DNA of 64,000 bases from Streptomyces sp. SM11 (GTDB lineage Bacteria; Actinomycetota; Actinomycetes; Streptomycetales; Streptomycetaceae), in contig NZ_NEUE01000212.1 of NCBI RefSeq assembly GCF_002910905.1, positions 46,101 to 110,100 of the forward strand. The letters run 5' to 3'. Position numbers and translations under genes: made by a program. Below, one piece after another: positions 46,709 through 55,416 of this stretch; position 1 is the first letter of the stretch, and each line of letters opens with the position of its first letter. The notes below the pieces were generated by a model, which was not told the DNA's origin, ran no database searches, and saw only the letters and a list, made by a program, of their open reading frames with translations.

Positions 46709-48441
46709 TACGCGGCCTCCGCTTCCGTCAGCTGGGAGAGCACGATCTCCCGGTACGTTTCATTGCCGTCCATCAGCTCGTGGTGGGTGCCGGACCCCAC
46801 GAGCCGGCCCTCGTCCAGCACCAGGATCCGGTCCGCGTCGCGGATGGTGGACACCCGCTGCGCCACGATCACCACGGTCGCCCCGGCCGTCTCCCGCCCC
46901 AGCGCCGCCCGCAGCGCGGCGTCGGTCGCGTAGTCCAGCGCGGAGAACGAGTCGTCGAACAGATAGATCTCCGGGCGCTGCACCAGCGTCCGGGCGATCG
47001 CGAGCCGCTGCCGCTGACCGCCGGACACATTGGTGCCGCCCTGCGCGATCGGCGCGTCCAGCCCGTGCTCCAGCGCCTCGACGAACTCCTTGGCCTGCGC
47101 CACCTCCAGCGCGTGCCACAGCTCCTCGTCGGTCGCGTCCGGATTCCCGTACCGCAGGTTCGTCGCGACCGTCCCCGAGAAGAGGTACGGCTTCTGCGGC
47201 ACCAGGCTCACCGTCTTCGCCAGCAGCACCGGGTCCAGCGTCCGCACGTTCTCGCCGTCGACCAGCACCTCGCCGTCCGTCACGTCGAACAGCCGGGGAA
47301 CCAGCCCGAGCAGCGTGGACTTCCCGCTGCCCGTCGACCCGATCACCGCGGTCGTCTCACCGGGCCGGGCCACGAGATCCACGTTCCGCAGCACCGGCTC
47401 CTCAGCACCCGGATACCGGAACTCGGCCCCGCGCACCTCCAGATGCCCGTGCCGCCGCAGCTCGGTGACCGGTGCGACGGGCGGCACGACGCTCGAATCG
47501 GTGCCGAGGACCTCCTCGATGCGCTCGGCGCACACCTCGGCGCGCGGCACCATCATGAACATGAAGGTGGCCATCATCACGGCCATCACGATCTGCATCA
47601 GATAGGCGAGGAACGCGGTCAGCGCACCGATCTGCATCCCGCCGCTGTCGATCCGGTGCGCGCCGAACCACACCACCGCGACCGACGACAGGTTGACCAC
47701 CGTCATCACGGTCGGGAACATCAGCGCCATCAGCCGGCCGGTCGCCACCGACACGTCGGTCAGCTCGGTGTTGGCACCCCGGAACCGCTTCTCCTCGTAC
47801 GCGTCCCGGACGAAGGCGCGGATGACCCGGTTGCCGGTGATCTGCTCGCGCAGCACCCGGTTCACACCGTCCAGCCGCTCCTGCATGGTGCGGAACAGCG
47901 GCCCCATCTTCCTCACGATGAGTCCGACCGAGACACCGAGCACCGGCACGACCGCCAGCAGCACCGCGGAGAGCGGCACGTCCTGGCCGAGCGCCATGAT
48001 GATGCCGCCGACGCACATGATCGGGGCCGACACCATCAGGGTGAACGCCAGCAGCACCAGCATCTGGACCTGCTGGACGTCGTTGGTGGTCCGGGTGATC
48101 AGCGAGGGCGCCCCGAAGCGCCCCAGCTCACGGGCGGAGAAGGACTGCACCCGGTCGAAGACGGCGGCCCGCACATCGCGCCCGAGGGCGGAAGCGGTCC
48201 GGGCCCCGTAGTACACGGCCCCCACGTTGCAGAGGACCTGGAGAACGCTGACGGCGATCATGAGACCGCCGAACTCCAGGATGTAGCCGGTGTCGCCCGT
48301 GACGACACCGTTGTCAATGATGTCGGCGTTCAGGCTGGGCAGATACAGAGTGGCGCAGGTCTGGAGCAGCTGGAGGAACACCAGCAGCACGATGGGTTTC
48401 TTGTACGGGCCCAGATGGGCCCGCAGGAGTTTTATGAGCAC
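46708..48441 (-). CDS. ABC exporter half-transporter, first subunit
   Basis: 577-aa partner of the preceding gene, starting LIKLLRAHLGPYKKPI. Six helices are followed by an ATPase with Walker A GSTGSGKST, canonical signature VSGGQRQRLAIARTLV, and EIYLFDDSFSALDYATD, where the catalytic Glu after Walker B is Asp. That degenerate site is expected in the asymmetric heterodimer type (BmrCD/LmrCD-like). The substrate is unknown; drugs or lipids are likely. The start is GTG at 48441. Confidence 0.92.
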   Translation of the reverse strand: MLIKLLRAHLGPYKKPIVLLVFLQLLQTCATLYLPSLNADIIDNGVVTGDTGYILEFGGLMIAVSVLQVLCNVGAVYYGARTASALGRDVRAAVFDRVQSFSARELGRFGAPSLITRTTNDVQQVQMLVLLAFTLMVSAPIMCVGGIIMALGQDVPLSAVLLAVVPVLGVSVGLIVRKMGPLFRTMQERLDGVNRVLREQITGNRVIRAFVRDAYEEKRFRGANTELTDVSVATGRLMALMFPTVMTVVNLSSVAVVWFGAHRIDSGGMQIGALTAFLAYLMQIVMAVMMATFMFMMVPRAEVCAERIEEVLGTDSSVVPPVAPVTELRRHGHLEVRGAEFRYPGAEEPVLRNVDLVARPGETTAVIGSTGSGKSTLLGLVPRLFDVTDGEVLVDGENVRTLDPVLLAKTVSLVPQKPYLFSGTVATNLRYGNPDATDEELWHALEVAQAKEFVEALEHGLDAPIAQGGTNVSGGQRQRLAIARTLVQRPEIYLFDDSFSALDYATDAALRAALGRETAGATVVIVAQRVSTIRDADRILVLDEGRLVGSGTHHELMDGNETYREIVLSQLTEAEAA

Positions 48442-48625
48442 GCGGGTCTCTCGGAATCGGCGGCAGGCAGAGGCCGACCCAGTTTCGCGTACGCCGTACT
48501 CCGAGGGCGAACCCTTTTCGCCAAGCCCAGGTCAAACCTGGAGCGCGCGAACAGAGCCCCTGCGCTCCGGACGCACCGCCTCACCCCGGGTGCGCGCCTA
48601 CTCCGGCTACGCGGCCGGGACGGGC

Positions 48626-50077
48626 CTACTCCGGGTGTGCGCCGCCGAAGGCCCCGGGGTGGATCTGGTCCCGGGTCGCCGTGTACTGCTGACGCACCGC
48701 ACCGCCGACCGCCAGCTCGTCGCCGGGCTCCAGCACCTGGGCCGCCGCGCCCTGCCAGGCCGGGGGAGTGCGCGGGTCGAGGGAGCCCTGCGAGACGCCG
48801 AGCGCCCAGGCCGCCTGCCGGGCCGCGCCGATCGCCGCGTACTGGGCGGGCTGCGGCACCACGACCTGGGTGCCGAACACGGCCGGAGCCAGAGCCTGTA
48901 CGGCGGGCAGCTCGGCAGCGGCACCGAGCAGAAAGACGCGCCGCACCTCCACGCCCCGGCCGCGCAGTACGTCGAGGGCGTCGGCCAGCGAGCAGAGCAT
49001 CCCCTCGAACGCGGCCCGCGCCAGATGCTCCGGCTTCATCGACTCGCGCCGCAGCCCGCTCAGAGTGCCCGCGGTGTGCGGGAGCTGCGGGGTGCGCTCG
49101 CCCTCCAGATACGGCAGCAGCACCAGCCCGGAAGCGCCCGGCGTGGACTTCAACGCCAGGGCCGACAGCTCCTCCAGCCCGTCGGTGCCCAGCATCTCGG
49201 CGGTCCCGCGCAGTGCCCGTACGGCATTGGAGAGGTGCACCACCGGCAGATGCTTCCCGGTGGCGTCGGCGAACGAGGTGATCATCCCGTTCGGGTCGGC
49301 GAGCGCCTCGTGGTGGACCGCCATCACGGAGCCGGAGGCCCCCAGCGACACCACCGCGTCGCCCACCGCGACCCCGAGCCCGAAGGCCGCGGCCATGGTC
49401 TCGCCGGTGCCCGCGGAGATCAGCAGTCCCTCGGGTGTCATCCCGGCGGAGTCGGCCGGGCCGAGCACCTCGGGCAGCCCGGCGGAGTGCCCGAGCGCCA
49501 GCTCGACCAGATCGGGCCGGTAGGAGGCGGACCCGGCCGACCAGTAGCCGGTGCCCGAGGCCGCGCCCCGGTCCGTGGTCCGCCGGGCGGGCCGGCCCAG
49601 CAACTGCCACACGAGCCAGTCGTGCGGCTGGAGCACCGCGGTCACCCGCTGGGCGTTCTCCGGCTCGGTCCGGGCCAGCCAGCGCAGCTTCGCCACCGGC
49701 TGCGCGGCCCCCGGCACGGCCCCGACGGCTTCCGCCCAGGCCTGCCGTCCGCCCAGCGCGTCGACGAGATCGGCCGCGGCGACCTGCGCCCGCCGGTCGT
49801 TGCCGAGCAGAGCGGGACGCACGAGATTGCCCTGCCGGTCCAGCGGGACGAGCCCGTGCTGCTGCGCGGAGACCCCGATAGCCTGCACGCCTTCGAGCAG
49901 CCCGCCGGAGGCCGCCTCGCCGAGCGAGAGCAGCCAGGCCTGCGGATCGACCTCGGTGGCCTTGGCCTCGACCGGGTGGGCGGCGTACCCCTCCCGGAGC
50001 ACGGCGCCCGTATCCGTGTCGCAGACGACGATGTGAGTGAAGGCGGAAGAACTGTCCAACCCCGCGACTATGCCCAT
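48626..50077 (-). CDS. FGGY-family carbohydrate kinase (xylulokinase-like)
   Basis: 483 aa. The phosphate-1 motif is GIVAGLDSSSAFTHIVVCD; AIGVSAQQHGLVPLDRQG, AVLQPHDWLVWQL and the catalytic Asp region TTDRGAASGTGYWS follow; the C-terminal half has VFLLGAAAELPAVQALAPAVFG. Best match in my reading is xylulokinase (XylB), but no xylose isomerase gene is adjacent, so the sugar is uncertain. The ATG at 50077 gives the family start MGIVAGLDSS; an upstream ATG (50095) is less likely. Confidence 0.85.
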   Translation of the reverse strand: MGIVAGLDSSSAFTHIVVCDTDTGAVLREGYAAHPVEAKATEVDPQAWLLSLGEAASGGLLEGVQAIGVSAQQHGLVPLDRQGNLVRPALLGNDRRAQVAAADLVDALGGRQAWAEAVGAVPGAAQPVAKLRWLARTEPENAQRVTAVLQPHDWLVWQLLGRPARRTTDRGAASGTGYWSAGSASYRPDLVELALGHSAGLPEVLGPADSAGMTPEGLLISAGTGETMAAAFGLGVAVGDAVVSLGASGSVMAVHHEALADPNGMITSFADATGKHLPVVHLSNAVRALRGTAEMLGTDGLEELSALALKSTPGASGLVLLPYLEGERTPQLPHTAGTLSGLRRESMKPEHLARAAFEGMLCSLADALDVLRGRGVEVRRVFLLGAAAELPAVQALAPAVFGTQVVVPQPAQYAAIGAARQAAWALGVSQGSLDPRTPPAWQGAAAQVLEPGDELAVGGAVRQQYTATRDQIHPGAFGGAHPE

Positions 50078-50145
50078 ACGGAGATTCTGCCGCACCCCGC
50101 GACTCTCCCGTAACCGCCGCCCTCGAAGCCCCGGGACCCCGTCGC

Positions 50146-50451
50146 TCAGGTGTTGGTGGTCCCCCAGTCGTCCTCGCCGCCGTTCTGGCTGCTGCGGTCC
50201 CGCAGCGACCGGACCCGCTCGGCGACGGAGGCGGGCACCTTGCCCCCGACCTTGTCGCTGACCGAGTGGTACGCCTTGCCCGCGATGTCCCGCCCGCTGT
50301 GCGCGGCACTCTCGGCGGCGTTGCGCACGGCGGGGTTCTCCGTGAACTGCCGGGCCGACTTCTTCAGCTGCTCGTAACGCTCGCGCCCGGCTCGCGTGCC
50401 GAGCACGTAACCGAGGGCCACTCCGGCGATGAACGTGAGCCGGTACCGCAT
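50146..50451 (-). CDS. YtxH-like small membrane protein
   Basis: 101 aa: one N-terminal helix RYRLTFIAGVALGYVLGTRAG, then a charged helical tail (YEQLKKSARQFTENPAVRNAAES) typical of YtxH-domain proteins, some of which are stress-induced. AAGGGTGG precedes the ATG at 50451. The tail ends GGEDDWGTTNT. Cytoplasmic tail topology is inferred. Confidence 0.8.
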   Translation of the reverse strand: MRYRLTFIAGVALGYVLGTRAGRERYEQLKKSARQFTENPAVRNAAESAAHSGRDIAGKAYHSVSDKVGGKVPASVAERVRSLRDRSSQNGGEDDWGTTNT

Positions 50452-50633
50452 GGCTGCCACCCTTCCTGCGCTTGGTGCGACGTGTGCAGCCCGCCTACCC
50501 GCGAGCACCCGAGATCACCCCGGGCGATACCGATTGGCGGAGCACCCCCCTGCTTGCGCTAATGTATGTGTCGCAGCGAACGCGCGCCGCCCGGCAGCCG
50601 CCAGGCAGGTACGATTTCGCAGCGACGCAGCAA

Positions 50634-50706
50634 TCCCCTGTAGCTCAATTGGCAGAGCAGCCGGCTGTTAACCGGCAGGTTACTGGTTCGAGTCCAGTCG
50701 GGGGAG
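50634..50706 (+). tRNA. tRNA-Asn (GTT), copy 1
   Basis: 73 nt. The acceptor TCCCCTG pairs with CGGGGGA; the D-arm is GCTCAATTGGCAGAGC, the anticodon loop CTGTTAA with stem GCCGG/CCGGC, and the T-arm CTGGTTCGAGTCCAG. CCA is not encoded. Copy 2 starts 6 bases later. Confidence 0.96.
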
Positions 50707-50711
50707 CGCGA

Positions 50712-50784
50712 TCCCCTGTAGCTCAATTGGCAGAGCATTCGGCTGTTAACCGGAGGGTTACTGGTTCGAGTCCAGTCGGGGGAG
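50712..50784 (+). tRNA. tRNA-Asn (GTT), copy 2
   Basis: 73 nt, the same as copy 1 except in the upper anticodon stem (TTCGG/CCGGA instead of GCCGG/CCGGC), which includes a T-G pair, and one adjoining base each side. Likely co-transcribed with copy 1. Confidence 0.96.
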
Positions 50785-50791
50785 CGGAACG

Positions 50792-50819
50792 GAAGAGGGC
50801 CCCTCGGGGTCCTCTTTCG
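50792..50819 (+). terminator. tRNA-Asn operon terminator
   Basis: GAAGAGGGCCCC / GGGGTCCTCTTTC hairpin with a 2-base loop plus T-rich end, just after the second tRNA. Confidence 0.75.
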
Positions 50820-51018
50820 TGTGCCCGGCCGATGTCTTCCCGGGGCGCCGGAGGGGCCCCGGGGTGACTCTTTCGGGTCTCCTTGATCTCCCCTGCAACC
50901 GGGCAGCACGCAGCGCCGTCCTCAAGATCAGGCGAAGTCGGCCATCCGAAGCGAGAGATCGTATGACCGGCTATGCTGCGGCAGACGGTGCGCACACTTG
51001 TACGCGCCACGCCGAAAC

Positions 51019-51095
51019 GGGGCGGTAGCTCAGCCGGTTAGAGCAGCGGACTCATAATCCGTCGGCCGTGGGTTCGAGTCCCACCCGCCCCACCA
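51019..51095 (+). tRNA. tRNA with CAT anticodon (elongator Met or Ile2)
   Basis: 77 nt including encoded CCA. The acceptor GGGGCGG pairs with CCGCCCC; D-arm GCTCAGCCGGTTAGAGC; anticodon loop CTCATAA; T-arm GTGGGTTCGAGTCCCAC. A CAT anticodon may read Met (elongator) or, after lysidine modification, the Ile codon AUA; I cannot separate these. The last 25 transcribed-end bases (51070-51094) recur at 60500, so this gene is the integration site of the adjoining island. Confidence 0.93.
51070..51094 (+). repeat. att site 1 (tRNA 3' end)
   Basis: 25-bp segment from the T-loop to CC of the tRNA, identical to 60500-60524. This is the usual crossover region for tyrosine integrases that use tRNA genes. 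Confidence 0.8.
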
Positions 51096-51278
51096 GTTTT
51101 ACCCTGCGGAAACGTTCTGACCTGCGGAAACGTGGTTCTGTGGCTGTTTTCCGTGCGGTACTCGCCGCACGCGGTGCGGTACTGGGCCGCTTTTTTGTGG
51201 CGGCGGAACCCGTCAGACTCTTCTGACCTGGCCTTTTGTGACGACCGCCGGAGAGAGCGTCGTTGATGGCTCCCACGG
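51096..51278 (+). repeat. Left long repeat beside att site 1
   Basis: No gene between the tRNA and vapB (365 bp). This part matches 60525-60710 over its length with many substitutions; shared blocks include GTTCTGACCTG, TTCCGTGCGGTACT, TGACCTGGCCTT and GAGAGAGCGTCGT. It holds two GTGCGGTAC repeats at 51153 and 51174. Confidence 0.65.
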
Positions 51279-51409
51279 TTGCTGAGGCAGCGGCCTGTCT
51301 TCACCGCATCGACATCATCCACTCGGTAGGTGGCTCGTGGCCGCCGCCTCGCGGCCGGGTCGGATCCTCTCTGTCTCGTGCTCGATGATTTGCCGTCCGT
51401 GAATGTTGG

Positions 51410-51434
51410 TGATGTATCGTGGTTATGTACATCA
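51410..51434. promoter_or_regulatory. Dyad upstream of vapB, probable VapB operator
   Basis: TGATGTA (51410-51416) and TACATCA (51428-51434) form a 7-11-7 inverted repeat 27 bp before the antitoxin start. Type II antitoxins usually repress their own operon through such sites. Confidence 0.5.
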
Positions 51435-51460
51435 TGGACTCAAGGTGAGGGGCGGCTGTT

Positions 51461-51694
51461 ATGTCTGTGACCCAGGTCGATCTCGATGATGAGGCGCTGG
51501 CTGAGGCGATGCGGCTCATGGGTGTCTCGACGAAGAAGGAGACGGTGAACGGGGCCCTACGGGACTATGTGGCGCGCATCAAGCGGCTGGAGGCTGCTGA
51601 GAAGCTGGCCGCGAGGGGTGAGCGGGGCGAGTTCGAGGCTGCGGCTGCGGCGCATGCAGCGGCCAAGCAGGCCCGGCGGGCAGCCTTCGAGTGA
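51461..51694 (+). CDS. vapB: VapB-type antitoxin
   Basis: 77 aa. The N-terminal ribbon-helix-helix-like segment is VTQVDLDDEALAEAMRLMGVSTKKETVNGALRDYVAR, the common VapB pattern; the C-terminal alanine- and arginine-rich helix (EFEAAAAAHAAAKQARRAAFE) should wrap the toxin. The stop overlaps the vapC start by 4 bases (GTGA), ensuring coupled synthesis. The system may stabilise the island. Confidence 0.9.
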   Translation: MSVTQVDLDDEALAEAMRLMGVSTKKETVNGALRDYVARIKRLEAAEKLAARGERGEFEAAAAAHAAAKQARRAAFE

Positions 51695-52098
51695 TCACAT
51701 ACCTCCTCGACACGTCCGCCCTCTGGTACCTCTTCCGGACGCCGGGGGCATTGCGTTCCTGGGAGGGGCACATCGCTGCCGGTGTGTTCCATATCTGCGA
51801 GCCCACGAGGGTGGAGTTCCTCTTCTCGGCCACAAGCCCGGCTGATCGGGACGAGTTGGCCGAGGAGCTGGATGACCTCTGTCATCTCGCACCGGTTCCC
51901 AAGAGTGCGTGGCGCTGGGTCGACACCGCGCAGTACAAGCTCACCCAGCGGGGGCAGCACCGTGCCGCCGGAGCCATCGACCTCCTGGTGTGTGCGACGG
52001 CGGTCCATCACGGTCACACGGTGCTTCACGTGGACAACGACTTCGCCACGGTGGGGGCGGTCCTGAAGGAAGTGCAGCAACGAGACGTACGCGCCTGA
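51691..52098 (+). CDS. vapC: VapC PIN-domain toxin (ribonuclease)
   Basis: 135-aa PIN ribonuclease. The metal-binding acids are in LLDTSALW (Asp near residue 7), CEPTRVEFLF (Glu), GAIDLLVCATA (Asp) and HVDNDFATV (Asp), so the active site is complete. Typical targets are tRNA or rRNA. A broken copy of codons 18-129 lies at 59810-60142. The GTG start is coupled to vapB. Confidence 0.92.
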   Translation: MITYLLDTSALWYLFRTPGALRSWEGHIAAGVFHICEPTRVEFLFSATSPADRDELAEELDDLCHLAPVPKSAWRWVDTAQYKLTQRGQHRAAGAIDLLVCATAVHHGHTVLHVDNDFATVGAVLKEVQQRDVRA

Positions 52099-52254
52099 AC
52101 CTCCATCGAGTTCGAACAACGCTCGATCAACTCAGTTAGCCACCTTGCCCGGTGACGGTGACGAGTTCACTGACCGTGCGGGTGGTGAACTTGAGGTCAT
52201 CTCCAAGGTCGTACAGCTGGGGTCGCCTTCGTCGGGCGCTGCGGAGAGCGCATG

Positions 52255-52520
52255 AGAACGGTCGGTCGGGTGCCCTGAATGAAGGCGCCGGTTGCCGGGG
52301 CGCGTCCGCGACGAACTGCCGGAAGTGGTAGTTGACGTCGTGGTGATCTATCGGGGCGGCCATGATCGCGGCGTTGCCGGGCCGCACGGGCAGGTCGACG
52401 CCGTACACCTCCTGCATGTCGGCTGGGAACCGGCGGCTGGGGCGGGGTCGAGGAACCAGCGGTTGTTGTGCCCGTCGGAACCTCGCGCGGCACGCCGGTC
52501 ATCTGCAGTGCGATCGAGGA
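52255..52520 (-). pseudogene. Relic of a family 1 glycosyl hydrolase (beta-glucosidase)
   Basis: Two reading frames together give a piece of a GH1 enzyme: RRAARGSDGHNNRWFLDPAP in one, then SRRFPADMQEVYGVDLP and IDHHDVNYHFRQF in another. The normal enzyme has xxDGxxNRWFLDP...YPxDM...G...I..PIDFLGVNYYxR in the same order. The piece covers only a middle segment; the catalytic NEP and ENG parts are absent. Frameshifted and truncated on both sides. The remaining bases between vapC and the TerC gene hold nothing else. Confidence 0.65.
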
Positions 52521-52561
52521 GCCGGGGGCGGGGTGGCCCACTGGGGCGCCTGGGGGCGTGG

Positions 52562-53629
52562 TCATGGCGAGTCTTTTCCGTGCGGGCTGCGGTCGGCATG
52601 AGGCTGGTGGTGTGTGAGGTCGTCGTCGGCGGGAGGCTCGTGGGCTCCGCTGGTGCTGCCTGTCTCAGTCCCGACCGGCTGTTCCCACCTGTCGTTGGGC
52701 TGGTTGCGGGTGGCGATCAGGGACCAGGCGATGGAGACGGTGATCGTGACGGCGATGACGCCGAGGGTGAGGGGGATGGGGAGCTTGCCGACGGGGGTCT
52801 CTGAGAGGATGAGTTTGACGCCGGCGAAGGCGAGGAGGACCGCGAGGCCGTAGTGGAGGTAGGCGAAGCGGCGCAGGAGTCCGGCGAGGCAGAAGTACAG
52901 GCTGCGCAGGCCCAAGACGGCGAAGGCGTTGGCGGTCCACACCAGGAAGGTGTTGGTGGTGATCGCCAGGACGGCGGCGACGGAGTCGACGGCGAAGATC
53001 AGGCCGGTGGCCTCGACGGCGACCAGGACCACGAACAGCAGCGTCGCGATGCGCTTGCCGTTGCGACGGATGAAGAAGCTGTCGCCGTGGAACTTCGGGT
53101 CGGTGGGGATGAGCTTCTTGACCAGGCGGACGACGGGGTTGCGGTCGGGGTGGACCTCCTCGTCCTTGGAGACGGCCATCTTCCAGCCCGTCCAGATCAG
53201 GAACGCGCCGAACAGGTAGGCGGTCCAGAAGAACACCTGGAGCAGTTCAGCGCCGACGAAGATGAACACCAGCCGGGCGGCCAGGGCGCCCAGCACGCCC
53301 CAGAACAGGACCTTGTGCTGGTAGGCGTCGGGGACGGCGAAGAAGGAGAAGACCAGCGCGAAGACGAAGACGTTGTCGATCGACAGGGCCTTTTCGATCA
53401 GGTAGCCGGCGTAGTAGGTGGAGGACACCTCCCCTCCCTGCCACGCCAGAAGGATCAGGCCGAAGCCGAGACCGACGGCGATCCAGATGCTGCTCCAGAT
53501 CGCGGCCTCGCGGAAGCCGATGACGTGGTTGTCGCGGTGGGCGATCAGGTCGACGGCGAGCATCACGCAGATGCCGAGCGTGACGGCGGCCCACACCCAC
53601 GGCGGGACCGGGAATGCGAGGTCGTTCAT
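52562..53629 (-). CDS. TerC/Alx-family integral membrane protein
   Basis: 355 aa with about eight hydrophobic helices: PPWVWAAVTLGICVMLAVDL, the hallmark EKALSIDNVFVFALVFSFF, LIWTGWKMAVSKDEE, then FAVDSVAAVLAITTNTFLVW and LGLRSLYFCLAGLLRRFAYL. TerC proteins take part in tellurite resistance and manganese export; the plain DNVF and DSV acids are the metal ligands. A His- and Asp-rich cytoplasmic tail (DDDLTHHQPHADRSPHGKD) ends it. The ATG at 53629 follows AAAGGAAA at longish spacing. Confidence 0.92.
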   Translation of the reverse strand: MNDLAFPVPPWVWAAVTLGICVMLAVDLIAHRDNHVIGFREAAIWSSIWIAVGLGFGLILLAWQGGEVSSTYYAGYLIEKALSIDNVFVFALVFSFFAVPDAYQHKVLFWGVLGALAARLVFIFVGAELLQVFFWTAYLFGAFLIWTGWKMAVSKDEEVHPDRNPVVRLVKKLIPTDPKFHGDSFFIRRNGKRIATLLFVVLVAVEATGLIFAVDSVAAVLAITTNTFLVWTANAFAVLGLRSLYFCLAGLLRRFAYLHYGLAVLLAFAGVKLILSETPVGKLPIPLTLGVIAVTITVSIAWSLIATRNQPNDRWEQPVGTETGSTSGAHEPPADDDLTHHQPHADRSPHGKDSP

Positions 53630-53679
53630 CGCGGAACGTTTCCTTTCCAGGGGCCGGACGGCACGTCGCCAGCGGGCGC

Positions 53680-54183
53680 CGAGGGCGACTGCAGGGGCCC
53701 CAGGCGGCGGGGGCGACCGCGTGGACGAACGGGCCACCGCGCAGCGCCGCAGCCTCGATCAGGGCGTGTGCGTCCAGCCCGTGCGGGCCGCGGCGGGCTG
53801 CCACCACATCCGGAGCCCGGTGACGGGTGGCCAGCGCCAGCAGCTCCTTCGCCGCCGCCAGCCGCGAGGCCCGCCCGGCAGGCAGGTGGAACGCCTCGGG
53901 GATGTAGCCCGTGGCGTTCGGGCCGATCCTGGGCATGACGCGGGCCAGGACCGCCCGTAGCGGCGCGGAGAAGGGGCCATCACCCTGCCGGTGGATACCC
54001 TGGGGGCATCACGGCGATCAGCAGTACCGGAACGCGGCGGGCCAGCGCAATCCGTGCGGCTGCCTCGGCTACCGCCAGATCGTCGATGCGGTCGGTCAGT
54101 ACGGCCGCCATCGGTTGGACCAGTCCGGCTCGTGCGAGCCAGGGGGTGCGGTCCCGGCGGGGGCGGGAGAGCAGTGGGGTCAT
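53680..54183 (-). pseudogene. Frameshifted stress-protein-like gene
   Basis: An ATG at 54183 opens a frame with PMAAVLTDRIDDLAVAEAAARIALARRVPVLLIAVMPPG, which stops at 53980. One base later the other frame continues: GPFSAPLRAVLARVMPRIGPN and ELLALATRHRAPDVVAARRG. One extra G in CCCCCAGGG near 53997-54004 explains the break. The restored protein resembles universal-stress-like proteins in layout, but I cannot name a family. The second frame runs on into the TerC gene, so the true stop is lost; the lower end given is approximate. Confidence 0.55.
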
Positions 54184-54255
54184 GGCGCTGCCTTCCTACA
54201 TGCGGACGAATCCCCTCAAGCGTCACCCCGCCACCGGACATGCGTCAGTAGTTAC

Positions 54256-54271
54256 GCGAAATGATTTTCGC
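54256..54271. promoter_or_regulatory. Palindrome upstream of the HTH regulator
   Basis: GCGAAA-TGAT-TTTCGC, a perfect 6-4-6 dyad 29 bp before the ATG, with a further TTCGCG at 54281. A possible autoregulatory site. Confidence 0.45.
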
Positions 54272-54299
54272 TAATAAAGGTTCGCGTGAGGGGTCGGAT

Positions 54300-54674
54300 A
54301 TGCGAAGCGGGTTTCGTATGATGGAGTGCATGAGTAGCCCACAGTCACCCGGCGGCCAATGGACGTTCCTCACCAACCACGCGCGGGTGTTGCTCAGCAT
54401 CGCCCGCGACCCGGAAGTGCGGTTGCGCGACGTCGCCACCGGAATCGGCATCACCGAACGGGCGGTGCAGATCATTGTCGCCGACCTGGAAGCCTCCGGC
54501 TACCTGACCCGGATCCGGGTCGGCCGCCGTAACCGCTACACCATCGACCCGACTGTCGCGCTGCGTCATCCTTCGGAGTCCGGCCACCCCGTCGGCGACC
54601 TCCTCGGCGCCTTTCTCCACCGCGAGGACACACCCGCCTCCGAGTCGGCCGGGCCGTCGGCAGCACATGCCTGA
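54300..54674 (+). CDS. Small winged-helix (MarR-like) regulator
   Basis: 124 aa. The helix-turn-helix is clear: FLTNHARVLLSIARDPEVRLRDVATGIGITERAVQIIVADLEASGYLTRIRVGRRNRYTID. The C-terminal tail is short and acidic. The ATG at 54300 is chosen because GAGGGG stands six bases upstream; ATG 54330 (MSSPQSPGG) is an alternative with a closer GGAG. It is divergent from the broken stress-protein gene, so its original target may be dead; the downstream sortase/DUF4397 genes are other candidates. Confidence 0.82.
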   Translation: MRSGFRMMECMSSPQSPGGQWTFLTNHARVLLSIARDPEVRLRDVATGIGITERAVQIIVADLEASGYLTRIRVGRRNRYTIDPTVALRHPSESGHPVGDLLGAFLHREDTPASESAGPSAAHA

Positions 54675-55155
54675 AGCGGCGGTCGGGTGGGCCGATCTTC
54701 AGGCACGTGCCCCTCGGCTGCGGGAGCGGGCGCGCCGCGGTGGATGTCCGTGCCCGGTGACAGCCGTCGCGGACCGCCAGGTGGTGACCATCCGCGTCCC
54801 AGTGGTCGGCCAACTCGGTTGTGTAGGGGTTGACTTCGTCACTCGAGATCGGTAGCTCGCATCCGCCTGGCCGCTCGCGGACGTTCACCCTTCTTGACGC
54901 CGGTCGCGCCTTGCACTGTCCCTACGAGTGCTGCTTGGAACTCGGCGCACCCCTCTCCCGCAGAAGCGCGCTTCGCCTGCTGTGCACCACCGGCGTCGCC
55001 GGAACCCGCCTGCGGAGAGAAGTGGCGGGAGTGTGATGGGTGTGGTGCGCTTGCCTGGTGGGTTCCCCCGCCGATGCGCCCCACAAGAGGCTTGCGGCTG
55101 AGGATTCCGGTACCCGCACCCCTTGTCTGCCGTCCTATACGCGAGGAGCGCGCGC
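54675..55155. other. Gap without a confident gene
   Basis: 480 bp. Short frames at 54667-54855 and 54830-55036 (one with HCPYECCLELG) lack ribosome sites and protein-like composition. The sequence looks like decayed coding DNA, with no repeat or IS end noticed. Confidence 0.4.
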
Positions 55156-55416
55156 ATGCTTGTCAAAAGGCTGCACGACATCGGAATGACCAGCGAACAC
55201 GCTTACACCGCCGGCTTCGCCTCGATCGCTCTGTCGGTCGCGTCCTGGGTGGTGTCGGTGAAGGCGGAGTCCCGTGGGGTCGAGCGGGCTGACCGGTGGG
55301 GCATCTTCGTCGGGGAGTGGGCCCCGACCTTCTTCGCCTTGGGGCTGGCCCTGGCCAACCACGAGCGCGACGAGATCTTTACCCCCACGAAGGTCGGCGA
55401 TGACACAAGCGTCTGA
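55156..55416 (+). CDS. Small membrane protein, hypothetical
   Basis: 86 aa with two hydrophobic segments (YTAGFASIALSVASWVVSV and WGIFVGEWAPTFFALGLAL) and charged ends; not recognised. GAGGAG precedes the ATG at 55156. The last 20 residues (HERDEIFTPTKVGDD) are cytoplasmic by the positive-inside rule. It lies 186 bp before the DUF4397 gene and may belong to the same envelope module. Confidence 0.65.
   Translation: MLVKRLHDIGMTSEHAYTAGFASIALSVASWVVSVKAESRGVERADRWGIFVGEWAPTFFALGLALANHERDEIFTPTKVGDDTSV

Noticed and set aside
54667..55036. Two short frames after the HTH regulator
   Set aside because: No ribosome sites, no recognisable domain, overlapping each other in different frames.
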